DNA of 64,000 nucleotides from Gemmatimonadota bacterium (GTDB taxonomy: Bacteria; Gemmatimonadota; Gemmatimonadetes; Gemmatimonadales; GWC2-71-9): the NCBI GenBank assembly GCA_029262195.1, contig JAJCZX010000004.1, positions 62,001 to 126,000 on the forward strand, in the 5' to 3' direction. This document shows, in pieces, positions 28,004-36,800 of this stretch (the first letter of the stretch is position 1; every line of letters starts with the position of its first letter). Below the pieces are notes generated by a model that was not told the origin of the DNA, ran no database searches, and saw only the letters and a list, made by a program, of their open reading frames with translations. The position numbers and the translations under genes are program-made.

Positions 28004-29064
28004 TTTTTTTCAGCTGGCAGGTTGATGGTCGCCACACATCCACCCCTGGGGCTCCGGGCCAATCGGACCGATGCGTCCCCGTCGTACAAGACGTCCAACC
28101 TCTTCCGGAGCAAATCGAGTCCCTTCGATTCATTGCCTTCGTGCGCCCCGGGCCCAGGTCCGTCGTCTTCCACTTGAACTTCTAAACGCCCTCTACGACA
28201 AAGTGCCCCTACCTTCACTATTCCGCCCTCTGGCCTTGGCGCTACACCGTGTAAAACAGCGTTTTCAACAAGGGGTTGCAGGACAAACTGAGGTACAACG
28301 CAGCTATCCGCTTCCGAGTCGATAGACTCGATCACGCGGAGTCGATCACCAAGGCGGAGTTTTTCCAGTTCCAGGTATTCGCGAGTAAAAGCCCACTCTT
28401 CCGAGAGAGGAACCGGGTCATGAGAATCAGACGCCAAAACCTTTCGCATCAAATGTCCAATCCGGTCCACCGCGTCGTCGGCGAGGTCTGGATCCTTATG
28501 AATCAGGGCTGACAGGGCATGGAGAGTGTTGAAGAAAAAGTGGGGATTGATTCGCGATCGCAGGGCATCAAGTTGAGCCGAAGATACCAGCGCCTCGGCC
28601 TTTAAGGCTGCCTGCTCGTGCCTGCGGAGAGCCTCCCTGCCCCTGAGCGTATACGAGACACCCGCGATAAGCCCATATAACCAGAAACCTGTCAACATCC
28701 GCCACCCAAGGAACGCTTGCATGGCTTCCACCATGTTCGGAAGCGGCTCAAAATTCAATAGAGATACGGCTACGATCCCAAATACCAACCAGGCCAGAGA
28801 AAACGTCACCCCTGCGATAACGTGCATCGCGTAAAACGACGGGCGAATTGTCGGTGGCCAGGGCCGCTGACCGGTGAGCCACCAAACGACCAGGCTGAGA
28901 ACCGCAGCCGACCCTATTGTCCCGACACCCTGAGTGAAGGCCCCCAGCGGTTCGACATCGAAACTGACGATGGTCATCATCGACCAAAAAATGGCAAACG
29001 GCCCCCAGGCAAGAAGCAGACTGCCCAGAATTCGCATTCTTTTGTTACGAACGTTCTCGTGCAT
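28000..29064 (-). CDS. LytS-type sensor histidine kinase
   Basis: A 354-residue membrane kinase. About four hydrophobic helices occupy residues 10-150, followed by a short coiled coil and the His_kinase domain with the phospho-acceptor in SRINPHFFFNTLHALSALI. The ATPase part has VVPQFVLQPLVENAVLHG and VEDDGPGPG. I chose the ATG at 29064; the in-frame start at 29154 reads into the divergent promoter region. It phosphorylates the LytTR regulator encoded immediately downstream. The signal is unknown. Confidence 0.93.
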   Translation of the reverse strand: MHENVRNKRMRILGSLLLAWGPFAIFWSMMTIVSFDVEPLGAFTQGVGTIGSAAVLSLVVWWLTGQRPWPPTIRPSFYAMHVIAGVTFSLAWLVFGIVAVSLLNFEPLPNMVEAMQAFLGWRMLTGFWLYGLIAGVSYTLRGREALRRHEQAALKAEALVSSAQLDALRSRINPHFFFNTLHALSALIHKDPDLADDAVDRIGHLMRKVLASDSHDPVPLSEEWAFTREYLELEKLRLGDRLRVIESIDSEADSCVVPQFVLQPLVENAVLHGVAPRPEGGIVKVGALCRRGRLEVQVEDDGPGPGAHEGNESKGLDLLRKRLDVLYDGDASVRLARSPRGGCVATINLPAEKK

Positions 29065-29223
29065 GCGTGAATTTAGCCAAAAACGATTGGCGTGGGGTTC
29101 CCCGGGGGTCATCTGCCCGACGAAGCGGGTCGATTCACCGAGATGAGCCTGCAATAGGCCGGAGGTGGTTGAGAGTTTCCTGCTCGAAGATTAGTCATAT
29201 CAATTATCAAAAAGGTGTCCTGA

Positions 29224-30480
29224 ATGAAACTTCGAGTGTTCCAGATCGTTGCGCTGCTATGCGTGACGGCAGTGCCTCTGGTGGGGCAGACCACGGACCA
29301 ACTAGCTCCGCAGGGAATGCGGGTGAGCACCCTCACCGATACGATCGCCGGAGGGGTGGGCGGGGTGGCGGTTGACCTTAGCGGAAACGTTTACACCGCC
29401 GATTTTGGTGACAACGTGTGGAAAGTGAAACCGGATGGTAGGCGAACCTTGTTCGCCACTGGCTTCTACTCAGCGTCAGGAAACGCGATCGATTCAAGGG
29501 GCCGGCTGCTCCAGTCCAATTTCAACGGGAACTATATAAGTCGCGTCGAGCGCAACGGTGAAGCCAGTATCTTCGCCGGAGGATTCAACGGACCAGTAGG
29601 AATAGCTGCGGGCCCATCAGATACGCTTTACGTTGTCAACTGTCGTGGAAACTCCGTAAGCAAAGTATCGCCAGATGGCACGGTGACGCCCTTCGCCAGC
29701 GGTGATCACTTCAGCTGCCCCAACGGAATCACGTACGGACCCAACGGTGGGATCTACGTCGTGAACTTCGGTGACGGCAAAGTTCTTTCGCTCACACGTG
29801 AAGGTGAGGTCAGCCAAATCGCTCTGGTGCCAGGCACCGGGAACGGACACGTCGCCATGGCTCGGGGAGATCTTTACGTAACGGCATTCCAGAGTCATCG
29901 CCTTTACAAGGTCACTCTTGATGGCGAGGTCACTCTGGTCGCCGGCACCGGCCAGCCAGGTGAGCAAGATGGCCCCGGAGCCCAGGCGCGATTCACCTTT
30001 CCGAACGGAATTGCCGTGGGACAAAGAGGCGACCGGCTTTTCGTAAACGATTTCATCAATCGTTCCCGGCCGGGATTGGAAAAGCCGCCGATACCGCTCT
30101 CAGTCGTCCGCCAAATAATGTTACCCACGCTTAGCGACATAATGCTTGCCGCCCTGCATGAGGGCGGAGCGGATGCCTTGAGGGCCGCTCATTCGGAGTG
30201 GAAGGCCAACCCGTTCACCCGGGCCGCGTTCACCGAGTTGGAGATCAATGGACTGGGATACAGACTCATGGGTGCCGGAAGGTTGCCTGCGGCAATCGCT
30301 ACCTTTGAATCAAACGTCGAAGCGTATCCCAATTCACCCAACACCTACGACAGCCTCGGTGAAGCCTACAAAAACGCGGGGAGAACCGCCGAAGCTATCG
30401 AGAACTACCAAAAGTCGTTAGAGCTAAACCCCGGGAATACCAACGCTACCCAAATGCTACAGGAGTTACAGGGCAGCTAA
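29224..30480 (+). CDS. Secreted NHL/SMP-30 beta-propeller protein with C-terminal TPR
   Basis: A 418-residue protein with a signal peptide (about 1-21, ending PLVGQ). Residues 35-285 form NHL/SMP-30-like propeller blades (VAVDLSGNVYTADF, VGIAAGPSDTLYVVN, NGITYGPNGGIYVVNFG). The C-terminal 110 residues contain TPR-like repeats, with NTYDSLGEAYKNAGRTAEAI near 375-395. The combination suggests an extracytoplasmic binding or sensing protein; no catalytic site is recognised. A GC-rich hairpin follows the stop. Confidence 0.82.
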   Translation: MKLRVFQIVALLCVTAVPLVGQTTDQLAPQGMRVSTLTDTIAGGVGGVAVDLSGNVYTADFGDNVWKVKPDGRRTLFATGFYSASGNAIDSRGRLLQSNFNGNYISRVERNGEASIFAGGFNGPVGIAAGPSDTLYVVNCRGNSVSKVSPDGTVTPFASGDHFSCPNGITYGPNGGIYVVNFGDGKVLSLTREGEVSQIALVPGTGNGHVAMARGDLYVTAFQSHRLYKVTLDGEVTLVAGTGQPGEQDGPGAQARFTFPNGIAVGQRGDRLFVNDFINRSRPGLEKPPIPLSVVRQIMLPTLSDIMLAALHEGGADALRAAHSEWKANPFTRAAFTELEINGLGYRLMGAGRLPAAIATFESNVEAYPNSPNTYDSLGEAYKNAGRTAEAIENYQKSLELNPGNTNATQMLQELQGS

Positions 30481-30494
30481 CCTCCTGGAGCCCC

Positions 30495-30532
30495 GAGCGG
30501 AGCGTTGTCACCTCACGGGCTACGCTCCGCTC
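30495..30532. terminator. Hairpin after the NHL-TPR gene
   Basis: GAGCGGAGCGT (30495-30505) pairs perfectly with ACGCTCCGCTC (30522-30532), an 11-bp stem with a 16-base loop, 14 bases after the stop at 30480. No T-run follows, so it is a possible terminator or a structured spacer. Confidence 0.5.
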
Positions 30533-30595
30533 TCCCTTGGACACGCGACGTAACCCTCGATAAGTTTAAATTCCTAATTGACCAGGGGAATCAAA

Positions 30596-31003
30596 ATGAA
30601 AGCTGTTTCGACGTTCGACGTAACCGGTTGGGATCCCGCGACGTATTCTGCACCCGGGGCGATTCCCCTGCTTTCTCAGGCTACAGTCACCAAAACATTT
30701 TCCGGCGACCTCGAAGGCGAAAGTACGGCTCAATTACTGATGTGCCAGGCCGATGCCAAAGATCTCTCAGCGGGAGCCGGGTACGTTGCATCTGATAGCG
30801 TTACCGGTACACTGGGGGGTAAGAGTGGAAGTTTCGTGATGCAACATGGTGGCTTGAGTGCGAGCGGTAACAGCCGCACATGGGGACATATCGTACCAGG
30901 GTCAGGGGCCGGAGAACTCGCAGGGATTACGGGGGACGTCACAATCGACGTGGACGCCGATGGCAAACACACCATCGTCCTGGAGTATGATTTTCCTGAT
31001 TAA
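30596..31003 (+). CDS. DUF3224 domain-containing protein
   Basis: A 135-residue protein with the DUF3224 pattern: SQATVTKTFSGDLEGEST near the start, then YVASDSVTGTLGGKSGSFVMQHGG, and the end SGAGELAGITG...HTIVLEYDF. This is the allene-oxide-cyclase-like small beta-barrel fold; the function in bacteria is unknown. AGGGGA precedes the ATG at 30596, which is preferred over 30578. Its stop codon overlaps the stop of the convergent permease gene. Confidence 0.9.
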   Translation: MKAVSTFDVTGWDPATYSAPGAIPLLSQATVTKTFSGDLEGESTAQLLMCQADAKDLSAGAGYVASDSVTGTLGGKSGSFVMQHGGLSASGNSRTWGHIVPGSGAGELAGITGDVTIDVDADGKHTIVLEYDFPD

Positions 31004-33441
31004 TCCGGTCTGAGAGCCTCCACCAGATTGACGAGCGTGGCCCGCCGAGCCGGCAAGGCGCAGGCGACAATTCCCGTTAGCAAAAATGTTGCTACCACGG
31101 CCCCGTAAACCCCAGGATCCCCGGGGTCGACGTGAACCGATACTGAAGCCAGGATGAGACTGATCACCACACCCACAGCCAGTCCAAAACCCATTCCGAC
31201 CGTGAGCTGCCCCATTCCCTTTTTGAAAACAAGTCCCATTACGTCACGGTGTTGAGCACCCAGCGCCATTCGAATCCCCATCTCGCGGGACCGGCGACTA
31301 ACAGAAAACGCGATAGCACCGTATAAACCCGCCGCGGCCATGAATAGAGCGATACTGCCAAACGCGGTAAAAAGACGTCCCATGAACCCAAACATCCACG
31401 TTGCAGTCTCAATGGCACCGTCCATAGAGTCGACTTCGTAGATCGGAAGGTTGGGATCCAAATCCGCGACTATGGCGCGCACCTGGGGAGCGAGAGCAAA
31501 GAGATCGCCCCTGGTCTTGATGGCCATGCGGACCGCTCCTGGAGGGCCTTGAGCAAGTGGCGTGTAGAACTGCTCGGCGATGGCATCGTGACTCCCCAGG
31601 CCCCCTACCAGCCCACCGCCTACATGCAGGTCCGGGACCACGCCCACAATAGTCCGCCATTGCTCTGAAAAGTCGGAGCGCCCGATCCTGACTCTTTTGC
31701 CAACGGCGGATCCCGTCTCGAAATAGCGATTGGCAAAGCTCTGGTTAACTACTGCAACCGGCAATACGTCGGCCCTGTCCCCCATTTCAAAATTTCGCCC
31801 TGCAGTCACATCGACGCCAAACGTTGAGAAAAACGAGGGTGTCACGACTGAATAGCTGGCTCTCGGAAAATCGGCGGCGGAGGCGTAAACAGCCCCTTCG
31901 ACAGCAAAGTGAGTTTCGTTGGCTCCCGTCCCGGGGAGTCGATCAACGAGCGCCGCAAGTTCAACGCCGGGGATTTCTTGCAGATGTTCCGTCAACTCCT
32001 CATAGAAGTGGACTCGACTCTGATCTTCAGGGTAGTCGGCTGAGGAGAGGGCGACTCGGGCCGTAAAGACTCCCGCGGTTTCAAAGCCGGTGTCGAGGTC
32101 ACGGAGGTTGATCATACTCTTGATCGTCATGCCTGCTCCAACCAGAAGTCCGCAGGAAAGCGCAATGCCCGTAACAACCAGCCCGGTGCTAAATCGTCCC
32201 ATACGAAAACTCGACGAACCAGAGCCTTCGTCCTTTAACATATCATTCACATCAACACCGGACGCCTTCAAGGCTGGCACAATCCCGGCTACCAAACTTG
32301 TCACGGCGATAACGGCGACCGCGAAATAGAGTACCGGTAAATCGAACTGGAAATAGATCCAATGTGGTTTGACAACGCTGGCCATAGTTGATCCGAACAA
32401 GCCAATCAACCACGCGCCAAAGGCGATTCCACCCAACCCGCCGATTGCCACAAGGATGGCAGCCTCCAGCATCAATTGCCGGATTACGCGCATTCTGCTC
32501 GCACCGATGGCGGAACGAACAGCCATCTCCTTGACCCTGACCGCGGATCGAGCCAGCAGGAGGTTTACCACATTGGCGCACGAAATAAGGAGCACACCCA
32601 GTACGCCAGCCACAGACACCCAGGTCAATGTTTTGATTTCTGCCGGAAGAAAATTGTCGTCGTAACGTTCAATTCTGATACCGATACCAGCATTGGTTTC
32701 CGGAAAATCGGAGGCGAGCCGTGCGGCAATGCCGTCAAGTTCAGCCTGCGCCTGGCCCTGACTCACACCTTCCTTGAGACGGCCAATAACCCAGAGGCGT
32801 TCTCCCTCACCGCGAGCGAGGTCAGCGATGTCGAAGCCACGAGGCATCCAGAGGTCATTGTCAAACGGAAAACCGAAGCCTTCCGGCATCACTCCTACAA
32901 TGGTCGCCGCGACTCCGTTGGCGCGAATGCCCTTGCCAAGGATATCGGGATCCCCACGATACCTGGTTTGCCAGACTCGGTGGCTGATGACGATGCTCCG
33001 GGCACCGGTGCCGGCGTCCTCTTCCGGCAACAACACGCGTCCCATCAGAGGGGGCGTGGCCACCTCCGAAAACATGCCGGATTCAACCAGGGTGCCGAGG
33101 TACCGTTCAGGGCGACCCTGCTCATCAGCAAGATTGATCGTGGCGAAGATGAAACCCGCAAGATCTTCGAAGACCGTCTGCTGATCTCGAAAATCACGGA
33201 GATCGTGTGGTGAAAAATTTTGCCCGGCGATGCCCTCCGCAGGTACGGACTGCGAGATTCGCATCAGGCGTTCGCCTTCTTCGAAGGGCAGACCCCGCAA
33301 CATCATCCCGTAAACACCGCTTGCGGCATTGATAACTCCGCCAACACCAAGTGTGACCGTGAGAATGGCCATCAGGGAAACGCCGGGGGTCTTTCGGAGC
33401 ATTCGAGATCCGTACCGAATATCAGAAAGGACGCCGTTCAT
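31000..33441 (-). CDS. ADOP-type ABC transporter permease (MacB/FtsX duplicated)
   Basis: An 813-residue permease. An N-terminal membrane helix (LMAILTVTLGVGGVINAA, about 24-42) leads to a MacB-PCD periplasmic domain and a first FtsX four-helix part near 270-420. A second PCD and FtsX half follow to the end (SREMGIRMALGAQHRDV near 715-730). This is the duplicated permease layout typical of Acidobacteriota and Gemmatimonadota. No ABC ATPase gene is adjacent, as is usual for this orphan class. It starts 43 bases after the stop of the broken kinase gene, so the two form an operon. I chose the ATG at 33441. Confidence 0.9.
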   Translation of the reverse strand: MNGVLSDIRYGSRMLRKTPGVSLMAILTVTLGVGGVINAASGVYGMMLRGLPFEEGERLMRISQSVPAEGIAGQNFSPHDLRDFRDQQTVFEDLAGFIFATINLADEQGRPERYLGTLVESGMFSEVATPPLMGRVLLPEEDAGTGARSIVISHRVWQTRYRGDPDILGKGIRANGVAATIVGVMPEGFGFPFDNDLWMPRGFDIADLARGEGERLWVIGRLKEGVSQGQAQAELDGIAARLASDFPETNAGIGIRIERYDDNFLPAEIKTLTWVSVAGVLGVLLISCANVVNLLLARSAVRVKEMAVRSAIGASRMRVIRQLMLEAAILVAIGGLGGIAFGAWLIGLFGSTMASVVKPHWIYFQFDLPVLYFAVAVIAVTSLVAGIVPALKASGVDVNDMLKDEGSGSSSFRMGRFSTGLVVTGIALSCGLLVGAGMTIKSMINLRDLDTGFETAGVFTARVALSSADYPEDQSRVHFYEELTEHLQEIPGVELAALVDRLPGTGANETHFAVEGAVYASAADFPRASYSVVTPSFFSTFGVDVTAGRNFEMGDRADVLPVAVVNQSFANRYFETGSAVGKRVRIGRSDFSEQWRTIVGVVPDLHVGGGLVGGLGSHDAIAEQFYTPLAQGPPGAVRMAIKTRGDLFALAPQVRAIVADLDPNLPIYEVDSMDGAIETATWMFGFMGRLFTAFGSIALFMAAAGLYGAIAFSVSRRSREMGIRMALGAQHRDVMGLVFKKGMGQLTVGMGFGLAVGVVISLILASVSVHVDPGDPGVYGAVVATFLLTGIVACALPARRATLVNLVEALRPD

Positions 33442-33484
33442 TTGGTAATGATAACGGCCGACATTCACGCCCGGCAAACTGGAA

Positions 33485-36146
33485 CTAACGTGTAACGCTG
33501 TTGCGGCGCACTTCTTCGGTCCAATTCATCACGTATACCACCTGATTGATAGTGCCGAGGTGCACGAACGCGAACTGATTCCCGTCCGGGGAAACGTCAT
33601 AGTTAGCATGTGGTGAAGACGGTTCAAAATCTGCCGTTTCAAACAACCGAGTTCGATCGACGACCCGAAACTCGCCTTCCGCATCGAATCGAGCGCTTAC
33701 CATGTACGATGTCCCCAACTCGACTCCGATATAGAACAGTTCGTTGGTATTTCTACTCCAAATCGGTTCAGAACCGCCATCCTGTGAAACTATCGTCTTT
33801 GACCCCGAGCCCCCGAACCCGCGCACGTACACCTCATCCCGCCCCGTTTCATCCGATGAATACGCTAACCACCTACCGTCCGGCGAAACACCACCGGCCT
33901 GCTCGTTGTACGAAGTGGACAGAATCGGTTCTTCTTCCCTATCAGAACCCCCAAAATTGAGAACGCGGAGGTCCCAACTCCCGCTGTTACCCAGCCCGCT
34001 AGTCACCGCCCACCCGTCGGGTGCGAACGAGATCACTCCCGTGGCGGTGGCACCGACGTAGACCGAATCGGCGACGCCACCCCCGTCCGCCCGGCTCCGG
34101 TACACTCCGTTATTGCTGATGAAGGCCACCGTCCTCCCGTCGGGCGACCAAACCGGATCGTGGCCATCATTTGCGAACGTCAACCGTTGCAAAACCTTCT
34201 GACGTATGTCGAGCGTCCATACATCGCGGGTACCCTGTTGCGTAAAATCGAAAGCGAGAGATCTTCCATTCGGCGAAAACCGGGGGCTGTGGAAACGCTG
34301 GTTCTCAGCTGCCACCTCGCGGCGCCCGCTGCGATCGACAAGCATCAAGTCAAAACGCTGCTCGGGCACATAGACCATTGAGCCGTTGGTTGACACTGCA
34401 ACCTGCGCCTCTCCCCCAATCGAGAGCCTGACGTCTTCGGCCAATGTGACCGCCGGACCGGTCACAACCAGATTTTTCGCATCAAACAGGGCTCCCTGCA
34501 AAACTCCGTCGGGTCGGGCCCACAGCAACACTCCGTCCGAGTACCGAACGGCGTTGGTCGCAGTAGGCAACACAACCCTGCGGTCTCCAGCTTCAAGATC
34601 AATCCCAACCACCGGACCATTCGCCGTGCCGAACCCGCTGGTGGCGATCGCAAGCAAGGTGTTCGCTTCCGGGACGTAGGTTTGAGCCGCGAAGAGAGCC
34701 TCGTTGGCCTCCTCATTCGGCTCCGCGATATTCGAAATCCCACCTGAAATTTCTACGATGGCGAGACCGCCTTCAGGCAGCGTGATAGCAAGGTTTCGAT
34801 CATCGATCCAAACCACCGGAACCCCGGCGATGGCACGAGCATGACTAATAAGAACAGGTACTCCACCGGCCATGGGCAGGTAAAAGACACCGTTGCCGCT
34901 TCCCAGAAATGCAAGCTGAGTGCCGTCCGGAGAAAAGGTCGGAAAAGCGCCACCCTGGGTGCCTGGAATGGCGTGGGGTTCCAATTCCCCTATTCGTCTC
35001 ATGAAAAGCTCTTGATTGGCACCACTCTGTCGGCCGACAAAAACTATGGTTTCTCCATCGGGGGATAAAGCAACCGTATTCACAGGGGCTCCTGAGAGCC
35101 CCACCACCGCGGCGTCGTCGCCCCCCCAGGTTACCGGAACGCCAAACCTGCCAACGACCGACGCCTTGGGTTCAGATGAGTCTGTCACTCGGCCGACCAT
35201 GAGGCCTATTAACAACAACACCGCGCCAGCCATCCCCTGTCTCCAACCGAGCCCGACGCCGCTTTCGACCGCCTGGGAGTTAACGCGAGATTCACCGGCA
35301 TAACTTGCTGAGAGTTGAGGGTCTTTAAGCGCATCGCGAAAATCCGCAGCGGTGGCGAACCGGTCTGCAGGTATCCTCGCCAGGGCGCGCTCAACAGTCA
35401 GGGCCACATGTACGGGCACCGCCCCCCGGTGTGCAGTAACTGGCTTCGCATCCTCAGTGATCAATTTCGAGATAACGGCCTGTAGTGTTCCACCGGTGTG
35501 GGGGGGTTCACCCGCCAGGGACTCGTAGAGGACCGCGCCCAGTGAGTAGATATCCGACCGGGAGTCGATGTCTCTGTCTCCGGTGGCCTGTTCAGGACTC
35601 ATGTAGTGAGGAGTCCCCAGCGAAAGCCCTGTTTCGGTGAGTCGATCACCGCCGGCGGCTTTGACCGCCAGGGCGATTCCGAAATCCGCGACCTGGGCTC
35701 CTCCATCGGCCAGCATAATGTTGGCCGGTTTGATGTCACGGTGTACCACATCGTGGCGATGGGCATAGTCCAACGCGGAGGCAACTTCACCAGCTAACCG
35801 CACGGCTTCTTCGACCGGCAACTGGTGCTCACGATCTATCTTGTCTTGCCAGGATTCTCCTTCAATAAAGGGCATCACATAGAACAGGAACGAATCCGCT
35901 TCGCCGGAATCGTAAAGAGCCAGAATATGAGGGTGTTGAAGGTTGGCTGTAACCTTGATTTCGTTCAGAAAACGTTCGGCCCCCAACACTACCGCCAATT
36001 CCGGGCGCAACACCTTAACCGCGACCTGGCGGTCGTGCTTAATGTCTTGCGAGATATACGGTGGCCATGCCGCCGGCCCCCAGTTCCCGTTGTATTGTGT
36101 AACGATCGGCGAGGGCGGCCTTTAGACGATCCAGGTGCTCAGTCAT
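33485..36146 (-). pseudogene. Ser/Thr protein kinase with C-terminal WD40/TolB-like repeats, frameshifted in the kinase N-lobe
   Basis: From the ATG at 36146 the frame reads MTEHLDRLKAALADRYTIQ, then GAGGMATVYLA, and stops at 36039-36041. The rest, DIKHDRQVAVKVLRPELA..., continues in the next frame to 33485. The junction reads CTCGCAAGAC where family members would have CTCGCNCAAGAC, consistent with loss of two bases near 36047-36052. Downstream all kinase motifs are intact: VAVKV, VVHRDIKPANI, VADFGIAL and MSPEQ. A single membrane helix follows near the middle, then PD40/WD40-like propeller repeats (FSPDGTQLAF, FSPNGRSLAF, WSPDGRTVAF). It may be a true pseudogene, a sequencing indel or, less likely, programmed slippage. 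Without the N-lobe the 33485-36013 frame would lack the ATP-binding glycine loop. Confidence 0.82.
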
Positions 36147-36221
36147 TGGTGCGTTGAACATGAGAGGGTGTACCGGGAAACGCCAGAAACCCATATTTCG
36201 GATTTCCGCCTAATAGCGTTT

Positions 36222-36653
36222 CTAGCTGGGGCAGTCGATCACAGCACCCTTCCAACACGGGGTGACACCCCGGCCTTGCTGAGAAGCTGCCCGGCCAAAA
36301 ATAGCGCAGTATTCCTGAGTTCCCCCGGCCAGGTCCTGGACAATCGTCATGATGATAGTATCACCGACCAGCGAGGGCTCAACGAGATGGATGTCAGGAG
36401 CGTTGTCAAAACCCTCCACCAATTCCAGGTTCTCGCCCGTTTGCAGAAAGGTACCGAACTTCGCACTTATGAATTCAAGGCTTCGTTCTCTGACCCTGTC
36501 GCCCGGGCTCTGATCAGGACTGACTAGGGAAACTGACATTTCCCATTCATCGCCGTGAAGAACGATCACGCCGCTTTTCCAAACGCAGCACCCTTCCAAC
36601 GGTTGAACGGGCAGTCCTTCACCATCAAGGCTGACGAATTCAATAGACTCCAT
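36222..36653 (-). CDS. Small lipoprotein-like protein with CC-W motif, probably missing its frameshifted signal peptide
   Basis: The visible frame encodes 143 residues: FVSLDGEGLP, then GCCVWKSGVIVLHG and the end DLAGGTQEYCAIFG. It resembles the lipoprotein at 20478-20960 along its length. The ATG at 36653 has no ribosome site. Just upstream, an ATG at 36729 begins a lipoprotein-type signal, MKKVAIPLVALG...SACGG, in another frame that stops at 36640-36642. A one-base insertion or two-base loss in about 36645-36680 would join them. The natural gene is therefore probably 36222-36729 and either damaged or mis-sequenced. Function unknown. Confidence 0.6.
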   Translation of the reverse strand: MESIEFVSLDGEGLPVQPLEGCCVWKSGVIVLHGDEWEMSVSLVSPDQSPGDRVRERSLEFISAKFGTFLQTGENLELVEGFDNAPDIHLVEPSLVGDTIIMTIVQDLAGGTQEYCAIFGRAASQQGRGVTPCWKGAVIDCPS

Positions 36654-36800
36654 CCGTCGGTTCGGGACCGCCGCAAGCCGAAGCCGACGGGGTGCCCAAA
36701 GCTACCAATGGGATCGCAACTTTTTTCATACTCACCCCAATTCCGCAAACATTTTTTTTTCAAACGGTCAAACGGTAAATAAATAAAAAAAAGTCCGCAC

